64,000 nucleotides of DNA from Oscillospiraceae bacterium (GTDB lineage: Bacteria; Bacillota; Clostridia; Oscillospirales; Ruminococcaceae). Below the pieces are notes generated by a model. That model was given only the letters and a program-made list of their open reading frames with translations. It made no database searches and was not told the DNA's origin. The position numbers were made by a program, and so were the translations under genes. Location: contig JAFUHM010000048.1 of assembly GCA_017468865.1 (NCBI GenBank), positions 1 to 64,000 of the forward strand. Direction: 5' to 3'. This document shows positions 34,422-43,469 of this stretch, in pieces (positions within the stretch are counted from its first letter, which is position 1; each line of letters starts with the position of its first letter).

Positions 34422-34820
34422 GGGCAGGGTGGGCCTGCACCCAATTCGTTGATTTATTCTGCCGAGCCCTTTTCCGATAGGCTCGGAATACTTGATAAAC
34501 GGATCCACTCCGGGTCGTACCCGGCAGGCTGAGCCTGCACCCCGTTCGTTCATCCGTTTGCATCGGGTATATGCAAAATGGCTCGGCAGGGCAGGGTGGG
34601 CAGTGCCCACACCCAATTCGGTCATTCATTTGTATCGGGTATATGCAGTACGGCTCGGCATACTTTATCGACTGATAGGTTCCGTATCGTATCCGGCAGG
34701 CTGAGCCTGCACCCCAATCGTTCATCCGTTTGCATTGTGCATATGCAAAATGGGTCGGCAGGGCAGGGTGGGCGGTGCCCACACCCCGTTCGTTTATCCG
34801 TTTGTATCCGTTCAGGTAAA
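34422..34820 (+). repeat. 167-172-bp tandem repeat array with GC-rich hairpins
   Basis: About 2.3 copies of a compound unit start at 34422, 34589 and 34761. Each has a GGGCAGGGTGGGC hairpin and, about 100 bases on (34523, 34695), a GGCAGGCTGAGCCTGC palindrome. After each hairpin comes CACCC-TTCGTTCATCCGTTTG and a TATGCAAAATGG-like segment. The latter resembles a decayed form of the promoter module that immediately follows at 34829. Together with 34322-34421 (two small hairpins) this fills the 614-base stretch before the ftsA-like gene; no gene is credible here. Confidence 0.85.
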
Positions 34821-34828
34821 AAATCTTT

Positions 34829-34867
34829 GGCATATCTATTGATTATTATCCCGTTTTATGGTATAAT
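34829..34867 (+). promoter_or_regulatory. Promoter module of the ftsA-like operon (repeat family)
   Basis: TTGATT (34839-34844), 17-base spacer, TATAAT (34862-34867). The segment from 34831, CATATCTATTGATTATT, is identical over 17 bases to the promoter of the metallophosphoesterase gene on the other strand. Confidence 0.85.
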
Positions 34868-34935
34868 CAGTTCAGTAATATCTCCTTCGGCGGCATCATG
34901 TCCGGAGGAGCATCTGATGATGAGGCGGTGATAGC

Positions 34936-36948
34936 ATGGACGGTCTGACTCCTCAGACGGAGGGAGATATATTTGCGCTGGATATAGGTACTCGGAATGT
35001 GGTGGGGATGTACTGCCGCCTTGAGGAGGATGTTTTTCGGGTGAAGGCGTATGTGTCTGTGCCTCATTCATCAAGAGCCATGTCCGACGGACAGATCGAG
35101 GATATATCAAGGACGGCGGAGACTATATCCGCTGTGAGGTCGGAGCTGTCGAAGATCACGGGGATAGACTTCACAAGGGCGGCAATTGCCGCCGCAGGAC
35201 GTGCGCTGGTGACGAAGCGTCACTTGTCGGAGAGGGAGACAGACCCTGATGAGCCTATAAGCGACGGTGAGATACACAGCCTTGAACTGGAGGCGGTGTC
35301 CTGTGCGGCGGAGGAACTGGAGGATACGGAAGGCTTCTACTGCGTGGGTCATTCGGTGGTGAGATACACCCTTGACGATTACCCGATAAAAAACCTGTCG
35401 GGACATAAGGGGAGCAGGATATCCGCTGATGTGCTGGCGGCTTTCCTTCCTGTCAGCGTGGTCAACGGACTGAATGCGGCGATGGATATGTGCGGACTTG
35501 CGGCTCAGAGCCTGACGCTCGAGCCCATCGCAGCCATGAACCTTATCATCCCGCCCGAGCTAAGGCTCATAAACATCGCTCTGGCGGACATCGGTGCGGG
35601 AACTGCGGATATTGCTGTATCCAAGGACGGGAGCATATTCGGGTATGCCATGTCCACCATTGCGGGCGATGAGATCACCGAGGAGATCGAGAGGAAATAC
35701 CTTGTGGACTTCGACACGGCGGAGAGGATGAAGACTTCTGCGGAAGAGGTCATCACCTATACGGACATCCTCGGATTCACGCATGAGGCAGACCGCACCT
35801 CGGTGATGGAGAGCGTATCGGAGAGCATAGGGCATCTGGCGGCAAGCATCTGCGAGGAGATCAAGAAGGTCAACGGTCAGACCCCTGCGGCGGTGTTCCT
35901 TGTGGGGGGCGGCAGTCTGCTTCCCGGGCTTGACAGGCTCATCGCACAGGAACTGGGGCTTCCGGGTGAGAGAGTGGCTGTTGGCGGCAGGAACATACAG
36001 CTGAAAGTGGAGATGGACGGACAGAGGGTGATAGATCCGCTGTACATCACACCTATCGGGATAGGGCTTACCGCATCGGGGAACATGGGCTATGACATTT
36101 CCTCGGTCATCCTCAACGGCAGGAAGATACGCATATTTGACACGAAGACCCTGACCTGTGCGGAGCTTATCATGCAGTCGGGGCATAAGGCGAGTGAGAT
36201 CATCGCCCGCACGGGAAGAGGGCTGATGTATACCCTAAACGGCGAGAAAAAGCATATACGGGGTCAGTCGGGGACTCCATCGCAGATAGCGGTGAACGGA
36301 CATAATGTGTCGATGGATCATGTCATACGTCCGGGCGATGAGATACTCTTCACCCCTGCGGTGGAGGGACGCTCTCCTGTGGTGACGGCGGCGGATATAA
36401 CGGATGACAGCGTTGTCACCGTCAACGGCAGGACATACGGTGCTGCTGCCGTGGTGACGGTCAACGGAAAAGAGGTAGGCCCCGAATATCGGATACAGAT
36501 GAACGATGATGTTGAGATACACAGGCTGTCATCGGTGGAAGAACTGGTGGACGGGCTTGTCGAGCGGGGCGAGATAGACCCCGATGAGGTGACGCAGGTC
36601 ACTGTTTCGGGTGAGGCTGACGAAGCGGATGATGATGTGAGCCTTGCCGTAAATGAAGAAGTGACAGAGCCCGAGCCTCATGAGGAGCCTGTCACTGAAG
36701 CCGAAGCAAAAGCGGATGAAGACCGTGATATCACCGTATTTGTGAACACGGTGCCGACGGTGCTTCCTGCGGGCAGGGAACATATATTCCTTGAACTGAT
36801 GGCGGATGCGGATATAGACACGAAGTCGCTGCCCAGGGGGGCGGAGGTATTCCTGAAACTGAACGGCAGGGATGCCCTGTTCTCCGATGTGCTGCATGAC
36901 GGAGATGCAGCGGAGATAGGCTGGCGCATGATGGATAGGAGAAAGTAA
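34936..36948 (+). CDS. FtsA/PilM-like actin-fold protein with C-terminal beta-grasp region
   Basis: A 670-residue actin-fold ATPase. FALDIGTRNVVGMYC is the phosphate-1 loop (about 12), ADIGAGTADIAVSKDG the phosphate-2 loop (about 218), and FLVGGGSLLPGL the adenosine motif (about 318). The central part matches FtsA/MreB-type proteins, but it continues 270 residues beyond with repeated short beta modules (TLNGEKKHIRGQSG, VTVNGRTYGAAAVVTVNGKE, VFVNTVPTVLPAG) and an acidic linker (VTEPEPHEEPVTEAEAK). No membrane-targeting helix is obvious. The operon with a purine phosphorylase is not the dcw cell-division cluster, so it may be a paralogue. RBS GGCGGTG. Confidence 0.75.
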   Translation: MDGLTPQTEGDIFALDIGTRNVVGMYCRLEEDVFRVKAYVSVPHSSRAMSDGQIEDISRTAETISAVRSELSKITGIDFTRAAIAAAGRALVTKRHLSERETDPDEPISDGEIHSLELEAVSCAAEELEDTEGFYCVGHSVVRYTLDDYPIKNLSGHKGSRISADVLAAFLPVSVVNGLNAAMDMCGLAAQSLTLEPIAAMNLIIPPELRLINIALADIGAGTADIAVSKDGSIFGYAMSTIAGDEITEEIERKYLVDFDTAERMKTSAEEVITYTDILGFTHEADRTSVMESVSESIGHLAASICEEIKKVNGQTPAAVFLVGGGSLLPGLDRLIAQELGLPGERVAVGGRNIQLKVEMDGQRVIDPLYITPIGIGLTASGNMGYDISSVILNGRKIRIFDTKTLTCAELIMQSGHKASEIIARTGRGLMYTLNGEKKHIRGQSGTPSQIAVNGHNVSMDHVIRPGDEILFTPAVEGRSPVVTAADITDDSVVTVNGRTYGAAAVVTVNGKEVGPEYRIQMNDDVEIHRLSSVEELVDGLVERGEIDPDEVTQVTVSGEADEADDDVSLAVNEEVTEPEPHEEPVTEAEAKADEDRDITVFVNTVPTVLPAGREHIFLELMADADIDTKSLPRGAEVFLKLNGRDALFSDVLHDGDAAEIGWRMMDRRK

Positions 36949-37781
36949 TGTCACAGATGTATAAGAGACTTGAAAAGGCACTTGCGTGCATAAGAGAAAA
37001 GACGGACATGATCCCCAAGGTGGCTCTGGTGCTGGGTTCGGGACTTGAAGGGATAACCGATGAGATGGAAGTGTCGGCGCAGATACCCTACTCGGGGAGA
37101 GAGGGGATGCCCGTATCGACTGCTCCCGGACATACAGGGGCGTTCGTGCTCGGCACTCTCGAGGGAGTACCTGTGGCGGTCATGAAGGGGCGTGTACACT
37201 ATTATGAGGGGTACTCCACCGCCGAGACGGTCATGGGCGTCAGACTTATGAAGATGATGGGCGCTGAGGCTCTGATGCTTACAAATGCGGCAGGGGGCGT
37301 CAACTGGGGCTTTGAGGCAGGCGACCTTATGCTTATCAGGGATCAGATATGTATGGTGCCTTCGCCGCTTATCGGTGAGAATGTGGATGAACTCGGAGTC
37401 CGTTTCCCCGATATGAGCGAGATCTATTCAAAGCGGTTCCGTGAGACGGTGAAGGATGCGGCGGCTGAGGCAGGCGTCCGTCTAAAGGAGGGCGTATATA
37501 TACAGCTTGGCGGCCCCAACTACGAAAGCCCATCGGAGATACGCATGGTGCGCACTATGGGCGCTGATGCGGTGGGTATGTCCACCGCAGCGGAAGCCAT
37601 AGCCGCAAGGCATATGGGACTTGAAACCGTGGGTATATCCTGCATATCCAATCTGGCGTGCGGTATGTCGAACGCTCCTCTTACGCATGAGGAGGTACAG
37701 GAAACGGCCAACCGTGTATCTGCCGATTTCCGCAGGCTTGTGCGGACAAGCGTGAGGATGATCGGGGGGCTGATCGGATGA
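36948..37781 (+). CDS. Purine-nucleoside phosphorylase (trimeric type)
   Basis: A 277-residue PNP of the PunA type: VALVLGSGLEGITDEM, TAPGHTGAFVLG, MKGRVHYYEGYS, TNAAGGVNWGFEAGDLMLI and GPNYESPSEIRM with DAVGMSTAAEAIAARH. It cleaves guanosine and inosine with phosphate. The ATG overlaps the previous TAA by one base and has AGGAGA as ribosome site; its own stop overlaps the next start (ATGA). Confidence 0.94.
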   Translation: MSQMYKRLEKALACIREKTDMIPKVALVLGSGLEGITDEMEVSAQIPYSGREGMPVSTAPGHTGAFVLGTLEGVPVAVMKGRVHYYEGYSTAETVMGVRLMKMMGAEALMLTNAAGGVNWGFEAGDLMLIRDQICMVPSPLIGENVDELGVRFPDMSEIYSKRFRETVKDAAAEAGVRLKEGVYIQLGGPNYESPSEIRMVRTMGADAVGMSTAAEAIAARHMGLETVGISCISNLACGMSNAPLTHEEVQETANRVSADFRRLVRTSVRMIGGLIG

Positions 37782-39031
37782 GAGACGCAAGACTGCTGCT
37801 GATGCTCGTGCCGCTGATGCTTTCCGCCTGTCAGAGTTCTGCTCCTGCGGCAGATACCCCCGCAGATACCTCTGCGGTGCAGGTGACGCAAAATGCAGAC
37901 AGCGCTGCGGCAGAGGAGGGGGATATGATGTCCCGTTCCCTCTTCCGTCTCGGAAACACGGACAGGCTCAACAAGGCGATAACTAAGGCACAGAGCGGCG
38001 AAGTCACTACTGTCGCATACATAGGCGGCTCGATAACTGAGGGCGTAGGTGCCGCAAAGGGAGATACAAAGAATGCAGACTGCTACGCAAAGCTCTCATA
38101 TGAGGCATTTGCGGAGAAGTACGGCAAGGGCGACAATGTGATATATGTCAATGCAGGCGAGAGCGGCACTCCGTCACAGCTTGGCAATCTGCGTGCCGAA
38201 AGGGACGTTATCAGCAAGTCTCCCGATGTGGTCTTCGTGGAGTTTGCCGTAAATGACAGTACGGATGATATGGCGAAACAGTCCTATGAGTCGCTGGTGA
38301 GGACACTGCTTTCTTGTGAGAGCGAACCTGCGGTGGTGCTTATCATCAATCGTCTGGAGAACGGATACAGCGCAGGGGAGCATATGAAGAAGATAGGCGA
38401 GCATTACGATCTGCCTGTCATCTCCGTTGCCGATGCCATCACTCCCGAACTTGACAGCGGAAGGATGACGTGGGACGATTATTCCGATGACAGCTCCCAT
38501 CCCAATCCCGAAGGGCATAAGCTGACAGCAGGCTTTATCGCAAATATGTTCGACAAGGCTTACGAGACCAAGACGGAAGGGTATGTGATGCCCGAGACTT
38601 CACTCTACGGAGCGCCCTTTGCAAATGCGGTAATGATCACTCCCGTTGACAGCGAAAAGGACGGGCTTGCCCTGGTAGACACGGGCTCATTCAAGTCCTC
38701 CGCAAGCGGTTCTCCAAACTTCCCTTCAAGCTGGGAATACGACAAGGAAGGCGGAGACAGCCTGAAGTTCATGGGGACGGGGACTGCCGTTTATGTCATC
38801 TTCTCCCGAAACAATTCAGACACATACGGCTCCTTTGACGTATATCTCAACGGTTCAAAGGCAAAGACCATGAACACGAACCAGAAGGACGGCTGGGGCG
38901 AAGCATTCTCCGAACAGGTGATAAAATTCCAGACATCACGGGAAATGGATATAGAGATAGTTCCCACCGAGGGGAGCAAAGACAGGACAGTACGGATACT
39001 CGGCATAGGCATCGCCGATGATCCCGCATGA
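37778..39031 (+). CDS. SGNH/GDSL hydrolase lipoprotein
   Basis: A 417-residue lipoprotein: signal peptide with lipobox LMLSAC (Cys at about 18), a linker, then an SGNH hydrolase domain (about 65-255) with AYIGGSITEG (Ser), VNAGESGTPS (Gly), FVEFAVNDS (Asn) and DDSSHPNPEGH (Asp/His). A C-terminal beta-sandwich (about 275-415), as in CE2-like or carbohydrate-binding partners, follows. It probably deacetylates a polysaccharide outside the cell, and would complement the xylan genes elsewhere in the window (inference). It is translationally coupled to the PNP gene. Confidence 0.88.
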   Translation: MRDARLLLMLVPLMLSACQSSAPAADTPADTSAVQVTQNADSAAAEEGDMMSRSLFRLGNTDRLNKAITKAQSGEVTTVAYIGGSITEGVGAAKGDTKNADCYAKLSYEAFAEKYGKGDNVIYVNAGESGTPSQLGNLRAERDVISKSPDVVFVEFAVNDSTDDMAKQSYESLVRTLLSCESEPAVVLIINRLENGYSAGEHMKKIGEHYDLPVISVADAITPELDSGRMTWDDYSDDSSHPNPEGHKLTAGFIANMFDKAYETKTEGYVMPETSLYGAPFANAVMITPVDSEKDGLALVDTGSFKSSASGSPNFPSSWEYDKEGGDSLKFMGTGTAVYVIFSRNNSDTYGSFDVYLNGSKAKTMNTNQKDGWGEAFSEQVIKFQTSREMDIEIVPTEGSKDRTVRILGIGIADDPA

Positions 39032-39033
39032 AT

Positions 39034-39060
39034 AAGGGGCTGCGTCATGCAGCCCCTTTG
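39034..39060. terminator. Terminator between convergent operons
   Basis: AAGGGGCTGC (39034-39043), loop GTCAT, GCAGCCCCTT, then TG. It ends the SGNH gene and lies just past the stop of pilT on the other strand. Confidence 0.8.
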
Positions 39061-39064
39061 TATG

Positions 39065-40162
39065 TCATATGAGTTTGTTCTGCTGTATCTTGGTGAGCAT
39101 CTTGTCAAGCTCTTCCTTGTTGTTGCTGTTTGCCATAGCATCCTCATAGCTGATGAGGTCAAGGTCGTAGAGCCTTGCGATGCTGTCGTTGAAGGTGGTC
39201 ATGCCCACCTTTCTGCTCTGCTGCATGATGCTGTCCATCTGGAATGTCTTTTCGGAGCGGATAAGGTTCTTGACAGCATCCGTGCCGAGAAGTATATCGA
39301 ATGCGCAGACACGCCCGTTGTGATCGGCGGTGGGGATAAGGGTCTGGGAGATCACAGCCTCAAGGATGGTGGAGAGCTGTGAACGCACCTGTGCCTGACC
39401 GTGGGGCGGGAATACGTCGATTATACGGTTGATAGTCTCAGCCGCACCGGTGGTGTGCAGGGTGGCAAGGACAAGGTGTCCTGTCTCTGCGGCGGTGATG
39501 GCAAGGGAGATAGTCTCATAGTCACGCATCTCACCTACAAAGATGACATCGGGGTCTTCACGGAGAGCGCTGCGCAGAGCCGAGCCGAAATCTGCCACAT
39601 CTGCGCCTATCTCACGCTGGTGGATGGTAGCCTTTGCATTCTCGTAGCGGTATTCGATGGGGTCCTCGATGGTGATGACATGGCAGGCACGGTTCTCGTT
39701 GATGAGCCTGATTATGGATGCAAGGGTAGTGGTCTTGCCGGAGCCTGTGGGACCCGTAACAAGGATGAGCCCACGCTTCTTCTTGGCAAGGTCCTGCACT
39801 ACCTTGGGTATGCGCAGAGCCTCCGCACTGGGTATCTCGGTATGGAGCAGGCGGATGGTGGCTGCGAGCTTGCCGCACTGGTGGAATACGTTTACACGCT
39901 GGCGTGCGCCTGTGGACAGCTCGAAGGAGAAGTCAAGGTCTTTGCCGGAATTGATGACTTCCTCCTGATCGGCATTGAGCATAGCGTGTATCATGCGGTT
40001 GATGGCAACGGGGGAGTAGTCCTCCTCGCCCCTGAGCTCGCTGAATTTGCGGAGTTCGCCGTGGACTCTGAATACGGTGGGTGCTCCCACGGTCAGATGG
40101 ATGTCGGATGCCTCACATTCTCTTGCGAAGAGGATAAAATCTTCAAAAGTCTTGATCTCCAT
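39065..40162 (-). CDS. pilT: PilT-like type IV pilus retraction ATPase
   Basis: A 365-residue PilT/VirB11-family ATPase. SDIHLTVGAPTVFRVHGEL at the N-terminus, Walker A VTGPTGSGKTTTLASII (about 130), Asp box VITIEDPIEYRY, Walker B PDVIFVGEMRD and the C-terminal AEGG-region variant are all seen; the family's AIRNLIRE signature appears as AVKNLIRS. It retracts pili for twitching motility. RBS AAGGAG. No other pilus gene is in the window. It follows a CobU-like gene by 10 bases. Confidence 0.9.
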   Translation of the reverse strand: MEIKTFEDFILFARECEASDIHLTVGAPTVFRVHGELRKFSELRGEEDYSPVAINRMIHAMLNADQEEVINSGKDLDFSFELSTGARQRVNVFHQCGKLAATIRLLHTEIPSAEALRIPKVVQDLAKKKRGLILVTGPTGSGKTTTLASIIRLINENRACHVITIEDPIEYRYENAKATIHQREIGADVADFGSALRSALREDPDVIFVGEMRDYETISLAITAAETGHLVLATLHTTGAAETINRIIDVFPPHGQAQVRSQLSTILEAVISQTLIPTADHNGRVCAFDILLGTDAVKNLIRSEKTFQMDSIMQQSRKVGMTTFNDSIARLYDLDLISYEDAMANSNNKEELDKMLTKIQQNKLI

Positions 40163-40172
40163 AACTTACTCC

Positions 40173-40712
40173 TTACTTGATCTTGAACTGGATGCCGCTG
40201 ACGGACATATATACGTCTGTTGAGGAATTGGCTATTCTCTGGTTGACTGAGCCCAGCACATCACGGAAGAACTTCTGCTCGGTATCCTGCGGCATCACAG
40301 AGAAGCTGACCTCACTGCTGATGATGGTAAGATTGCTCCCGTTTATCTGGACTTTGGAGATGAGATCTTCCATTTCATCTACGATAAGTGAGGTGACCTC
40401 GACTTTCTTCTCCCGTGTCATCTGATCGGCAGACAGACCGAGAGCATTGATGTATTTGGAAGTGTAGGTGGCAAGATCGTCAAAGATGATGAATTTATGC
40501 TTGTCTGCCTCGGCGGAGCTCGGAGAGGCGGATGTTTCTATGACCCATTCCACAAAATTGTGTTCATTGGCCCATTTGATGCGTTCAGCAAGTTCATCAT
40601 CCATTTTATCCGATGTGCAGAGATACAACACATTGTCGCACGCCTGGAAGTAAGTGGCTGCCCAGCGGGATTTACCGCTGCTGACGCCGCCGGTAATGAA
40701 ATTGATCTTCAT
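40173..40712 (-). CDS. CobU-like P-loop protein lacking the catalytic histidine
   Basis: A 179-residue protein with the CobU (adenosylcobinamide kinase/guanylyltransferase) scaffold: NFITGGVSSGKSRWA P-loop, LTIISSEVSFSVMPQDTEQK (normally VSNEVG-GIVP), FFRDVLGSVNQRIANSSTDV and VSGIQFKIK at the end. In CobU a His-His pair follows the 'RI' motif (RIxHH), and the second is guanylylated; here the same spot reads RIKWANEH, with Trp-Ala in its place. It is therefore unlikely to be a normal CobU, and no cobalamin gene is near. The ATG at 40712 (GAAAGGA upstream) begins the P-loop strand. It is cotranscribed with pilT. Confidence 0.78.
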   Translation of the reverse strand: MKINFITGGVSSGKSRWAATYFQACDNVLYLCTSDKMDDELAERIKWANEHNFVEWVIETSASPSSAEADKHKFIIFDDLATYTSKYINALGLSADQMTREKKVEVTSLIVDEMEDLISKVQINGSNLTIISSEVSFSVMPQDTEQKFFRDVLGSVNQRIANSSTDVYMSVSGIQFKIK

Positions 40713-40739
40713 CAGGTGATCTTCCTTTCTGTACAAGTA

Positions 40740-40828
40740 TGGTATTGTTATTATAACATAAGATCGGAGAAAAAGCAATGGATATCGGCAAATTTTTAAA
40801 ACGGTGTGAGAGTAGTTAAACTCAAAAC
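40740..40828 (-). promoter_or_regulatory. Promoter module of the cobU-like/pilT operon (repeat family)
   Basis: On the minus strand TATCCATTGCTTTTTCTCCG leads to TTATG and TATAAT; -35 TTGCTT, 17-base spacer. The module copy abuts the hairpin unit at 40829. Confidence 0.78.
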
Positions 40829-40940
40829 GGCTGCGGGCACTGCCCACTGATAATTAATAAAGATAAATGGGATGAATAAGTCATATCAATAAAACAGAGC
40901 AGACGCATTTATCCCCAAAACGGCTGCAGGCACCGCCTGC
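40829..40940 (-). repeat. Promoter-hairpin repeat, two units (93-bp period)
   Basis: GGCTGCGGGCACTGCCC begins at 40829 and GGCTGCAGGCACCGCCTGCC at 40922. The segment between them is a decayed copy of the promoter module. The second hairpin is directly past the TAG of the lipid kinase gene and may serve as its terminator. Confidence 0.75.
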
Positions 40941-41861
40941 CTATATGAGGAGTTTGAGCCTGTGTCCGTACATCCTCACGCTGATATGGGTGGATCTGCC
41001 GACACATTCGCCGTCGGCGTGGGCGTACTGGGGAGTGTCGGCGACAAGTTCCGCACAGGGGGTGCGGTCCATGTATATGCCCTTGACACCGGTGGTCTTT
41101 CCCGCATACGCCAGCGGGATTATGGACACGAACTTTGCCTTGCTCAGGTTCCCTGCGGCGATGTCGAACTGACCGTCGTCAAAGAGGGCGTCGGGGCAGA
41201 ATTTCATGCCGCCGCCTTCATAGCAGGTGTTCATGACCATACATGAGAGGGTGCTGTCGTATGTTGTGGTTTGTTTATCCGTGGTGAGGGTGAGTGTGAA
41301 GGGCTTCAGACCCTTGATTGCCTTGAGGACTTCCGCAAGGAATGTCACGCTCCCGTTCTTGAATCTCTTCTTGAGAGGGGAGTGATCCACCCGATAGCAT
41401 ACCTCTGAGCCGAAGCCGAGCTCACAGCTTATGTTGAAGCGTCTGATGATGTCCTCGCCCGTGTCATCCACATTATGGAATGTGACTTCTCCCACATCGG
41501 TGGAGTGCTTTACCTTGCCGTCAAAGATGTAGTCTATCTGGTCTTCGAGTTTCTTTGGTATGTCAAAGTTACGGATGAAGTCATTCCCCGTGCCCGCCGG
41601 TATAAGTCCCAGCTTGGTGTGTTCAAAGTCACGGATTCCGTTGACAGCCTGATTCATGGAACCGTCGCCGCCGATGATGATGAGGGTGACATTTCCCTCG
41701 CCCGTGAGCTTGCTGCACAGCTTCTCTATACCGTCACGTCCCGATGAACGGTAGAGCTTGTACTCAATGCCCTTGGCATCAAGGATGACCTTGACTTTGC
41801 GCCATTTTTTGAGGGCCCGTCCGCCTGCACCCACAGGGTTGAGTATTATGCACGCTCGCAT
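40941..41861 (-). CDS. Diacylglycerol-kinase-family lipid kinase
   Basis: A 306-residue DAGK-catalytic-domain protein (YegS/DgkB type): IILNPVGAGG at the start, LIIIGGDGSMNQAVNGI as the GGDGS nucleotide loop, LIPAGTGNDFIRNF, and YAHADGECVG near the C-terminus. It phosphorylates diacylglycerol or a related lipid at the membrane. AAGGAG overlaps the glpK stop and serves its ATG, 4 bases downstream. The stop is TAG, showing that UAG is a real stop in this organism. Confidence 0.9.
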   Translation of the reverse strand: MRACIILNPVGAGGRALKKWRKVKVILDAKGIEYKLYRSSGRDGIEKLCSKLTGEGNVTLIIIGGDGSMNQAVNGIRDFEHTKLGLIPAGTGNDFIRNFDIPKKLEDQIDYIFDGKVKHSTDVGEVTFHNVDDTGEDIIRRFNISCELGFGSEVCYRVDHSPLKKRFKNGSVTFLAEVLKAIKGLKPFTLTLTTDKQTTTYDSTLSCMVMNTCYEGGGMKFCPDALFDDGQFDIAAGNLSKAKFVSIIPLAYAGKTTGVKGIYMDRTPCAELVADTPQYAHADGECVGRSTHISVRMYGHRLKLLI

Positions 41862-41865
41862 ACTA

Positions 41866-43347
41866 TCACTCCTTTTCCCAGTCTCTTGTCAAGGCTACCG
41901 CCTTGTGCCATTTATTCAAACGCTTCTGCCGGTCTTCGGGGGAGATCTCCGGGGAGAAAACAGTGTCCCTGCGCTTCTCGGAAAGGCTCTTCCTGTCATA
42001 GATGCCCACTGCCAGACCCGCAAGATACGCCGCTCCCAGTGCGGTAGTCTCCAGTATGTCGGGACGTATGATCCCGCGCTGAAGTATATCCGCCTGTACC
42101 TGCATGAGAAGGTCGTTTGCGGATGCACCGCCGTCCACACGGACAGCCGACAGCTTCCCGAAATCCGCCTCCATCGCCATGAGCACGTCGCAGGTCTGGA
42201 ATGCCAGGGATTCAAGGGAGGCACGGATGATGTGATACTTGTTCACGCCCCGTGAGAGTCCGACTATCGCTCCCCGTGCATAAGGATCCCAGTAGGGTGC
42301 GCCGAGCCCCGTGAATGCGGGGACGACGATGCAGCCGTTTGTATCCTTTACCTTGCGTGCAAAGTATTCCGAATCTGCGGCGCTGTCGATGAGCCTGAGC
42401 TTGTCACGCAGCCACTGGATAAGTGAGCCTGCTACGAATACGGAGCCTTCAAGGGCGTATTCCACACGGCCGTCTATCCCCCATGCGATGGTAGTTACCA
42501 GCCCGTGTTCCGAGAAGACAGGCTTTTCTCCCGTGTTCATCAGGAGAAAGCATCCCGTTCCGTAGGTGCTCTTCACATCTCCCGCATTAAAGCAGGTCTG
42601 CCCGAAGAGGGCGGACTGCTGATCTCCAGCCGCTCCTGCGATGGGGATGCTGCCGCCGAAGATGTCGGGGTCTGTCTCTCCGTAGATGCAGCTTGAAGGC
42701 ATCACCTTCGGCAGGATGCAGGGCGGGATGTCCATGATCCTGAGTATCTCCTCATCCCATTCAAGGGTGTTTATGTTGAACAGCATCGTCCGTGATGCGT
42801 TGGAATAGTCGGTGATGTGGAGCCTGCCCCCCGAAAGGTTCCATATGAGCCATGTGTCGATGGTGCCGAAGAGGAGTTCCCCTCTTTCGGCTCTTTCTCT
42901 TGCATGGGGTACATTATCAAGCATCCAGCGTATCTTGGTGGCGGAGAAGTAGGGGTCTATGAGGAGACCCGTCTTCTGCCTTATCGTGTCGGAAATGCCG
43001 TCAGCGATGAGCTTATCGCAGAAGGGGGCGGTGCGCCTGTCCTGCCATACTATCGCATGGTATATGGGTTCGCCTGTGATACGATCCCATATCACGGAAG
43101 TTTCACGCTGGTCTGTTATGCCGACGGCGGCGATGTCAGATGCTGTAAGCCCTGCATCTGACATCGCCTTTGCGGCTGCGCTCCGCTGGGTGTCCCATAT
43201 CTCCACGGCATCATGCTCCACACGGTCGGGAGTCGGGAAGAACTGGGTGAATTCCTTCTGTGCGGAGGATACGGGTCTTCCGAAACGGTCAAACAGGATA
43301 CATCTGCATGATGTGGTGCCTGCATCGAGTGCCATTATGTATTTCAT
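41866..43347 (-). CDS. glpK: Glycerol kinase
   Basis: A 493-residue FGGY kinase: [72 protein letters not shown] and [14 protein letters not shown]. These match GlpK closely, with the usual TTDRE-like region as TDQRE. It makes glycerol-3-phosphate, which fits its partner lipid kinase gene. Its ribosome site is weak (AGGGATAAA). Confidence 0.95.
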   Translation of the reverse strand: MKYIMALDAGTTSCRCILFDRFGRPVSSAQKEFTQFFPTPDRVEHDAVEIWDTQRSAAAKAMSDAGLTASDIAAVGITDQRETSVIWDRITGEPIYHAIVWQDRRTAPFCDKLIADGISDTIRQKTGLLIDPYFSATKIRWMLDNVPHARERAERGELLFGTIDTWLIWNLSGGRLHITDYSNASRTMLFNINTLEWDEEILRIMDIPPCILPKVMPSSCIYGETDPDIFGGSIPIAGAAGDQQSALFGQTCFNAGDVKSTYGTGCFLLMNTGEKPVFSEHGLVTTIAWGIDGRVEYALEGSVFVAGSLIQWLRDKLRLIDSAADSEYFARKVKDTNGCIVVPAFTGLGAPYWDPYARGAIVGLSRGVNKYHIIRASLESLAFQTCDVLMAMEADFGKLSAVRVDGGASANDLLMQVQADILQRGIIRPDILETTALGAAYLAGLAVGIYDRKSLSEKRRDTVFSPEISPEDRQKRLNKWHKAVALTRDWEKE

Positions 43348-43469
43348 TATCGTTTATCCCTATCTGTGACCGCAAGCCAAAGCCTGCCGTCTGACGGTTA
43401 AAAGCAAGATCTGAAGTTCGGGTGAGATCATGGGCATGAAGGCATCTGTCCCGAGGCGCAGTCGGCGGC

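Noticed and set aside
34408-34833. A 141-codon minus-strand frame with repeated peptides such as MNDWGAGSA and ERGVGTAHPALP
   Set aside because: It lies wholly in the 167-172-bp hairpin repeat array; the peptide repeats merely mirror the DNA repeats, and there is no ribosome site or protein-like composition.
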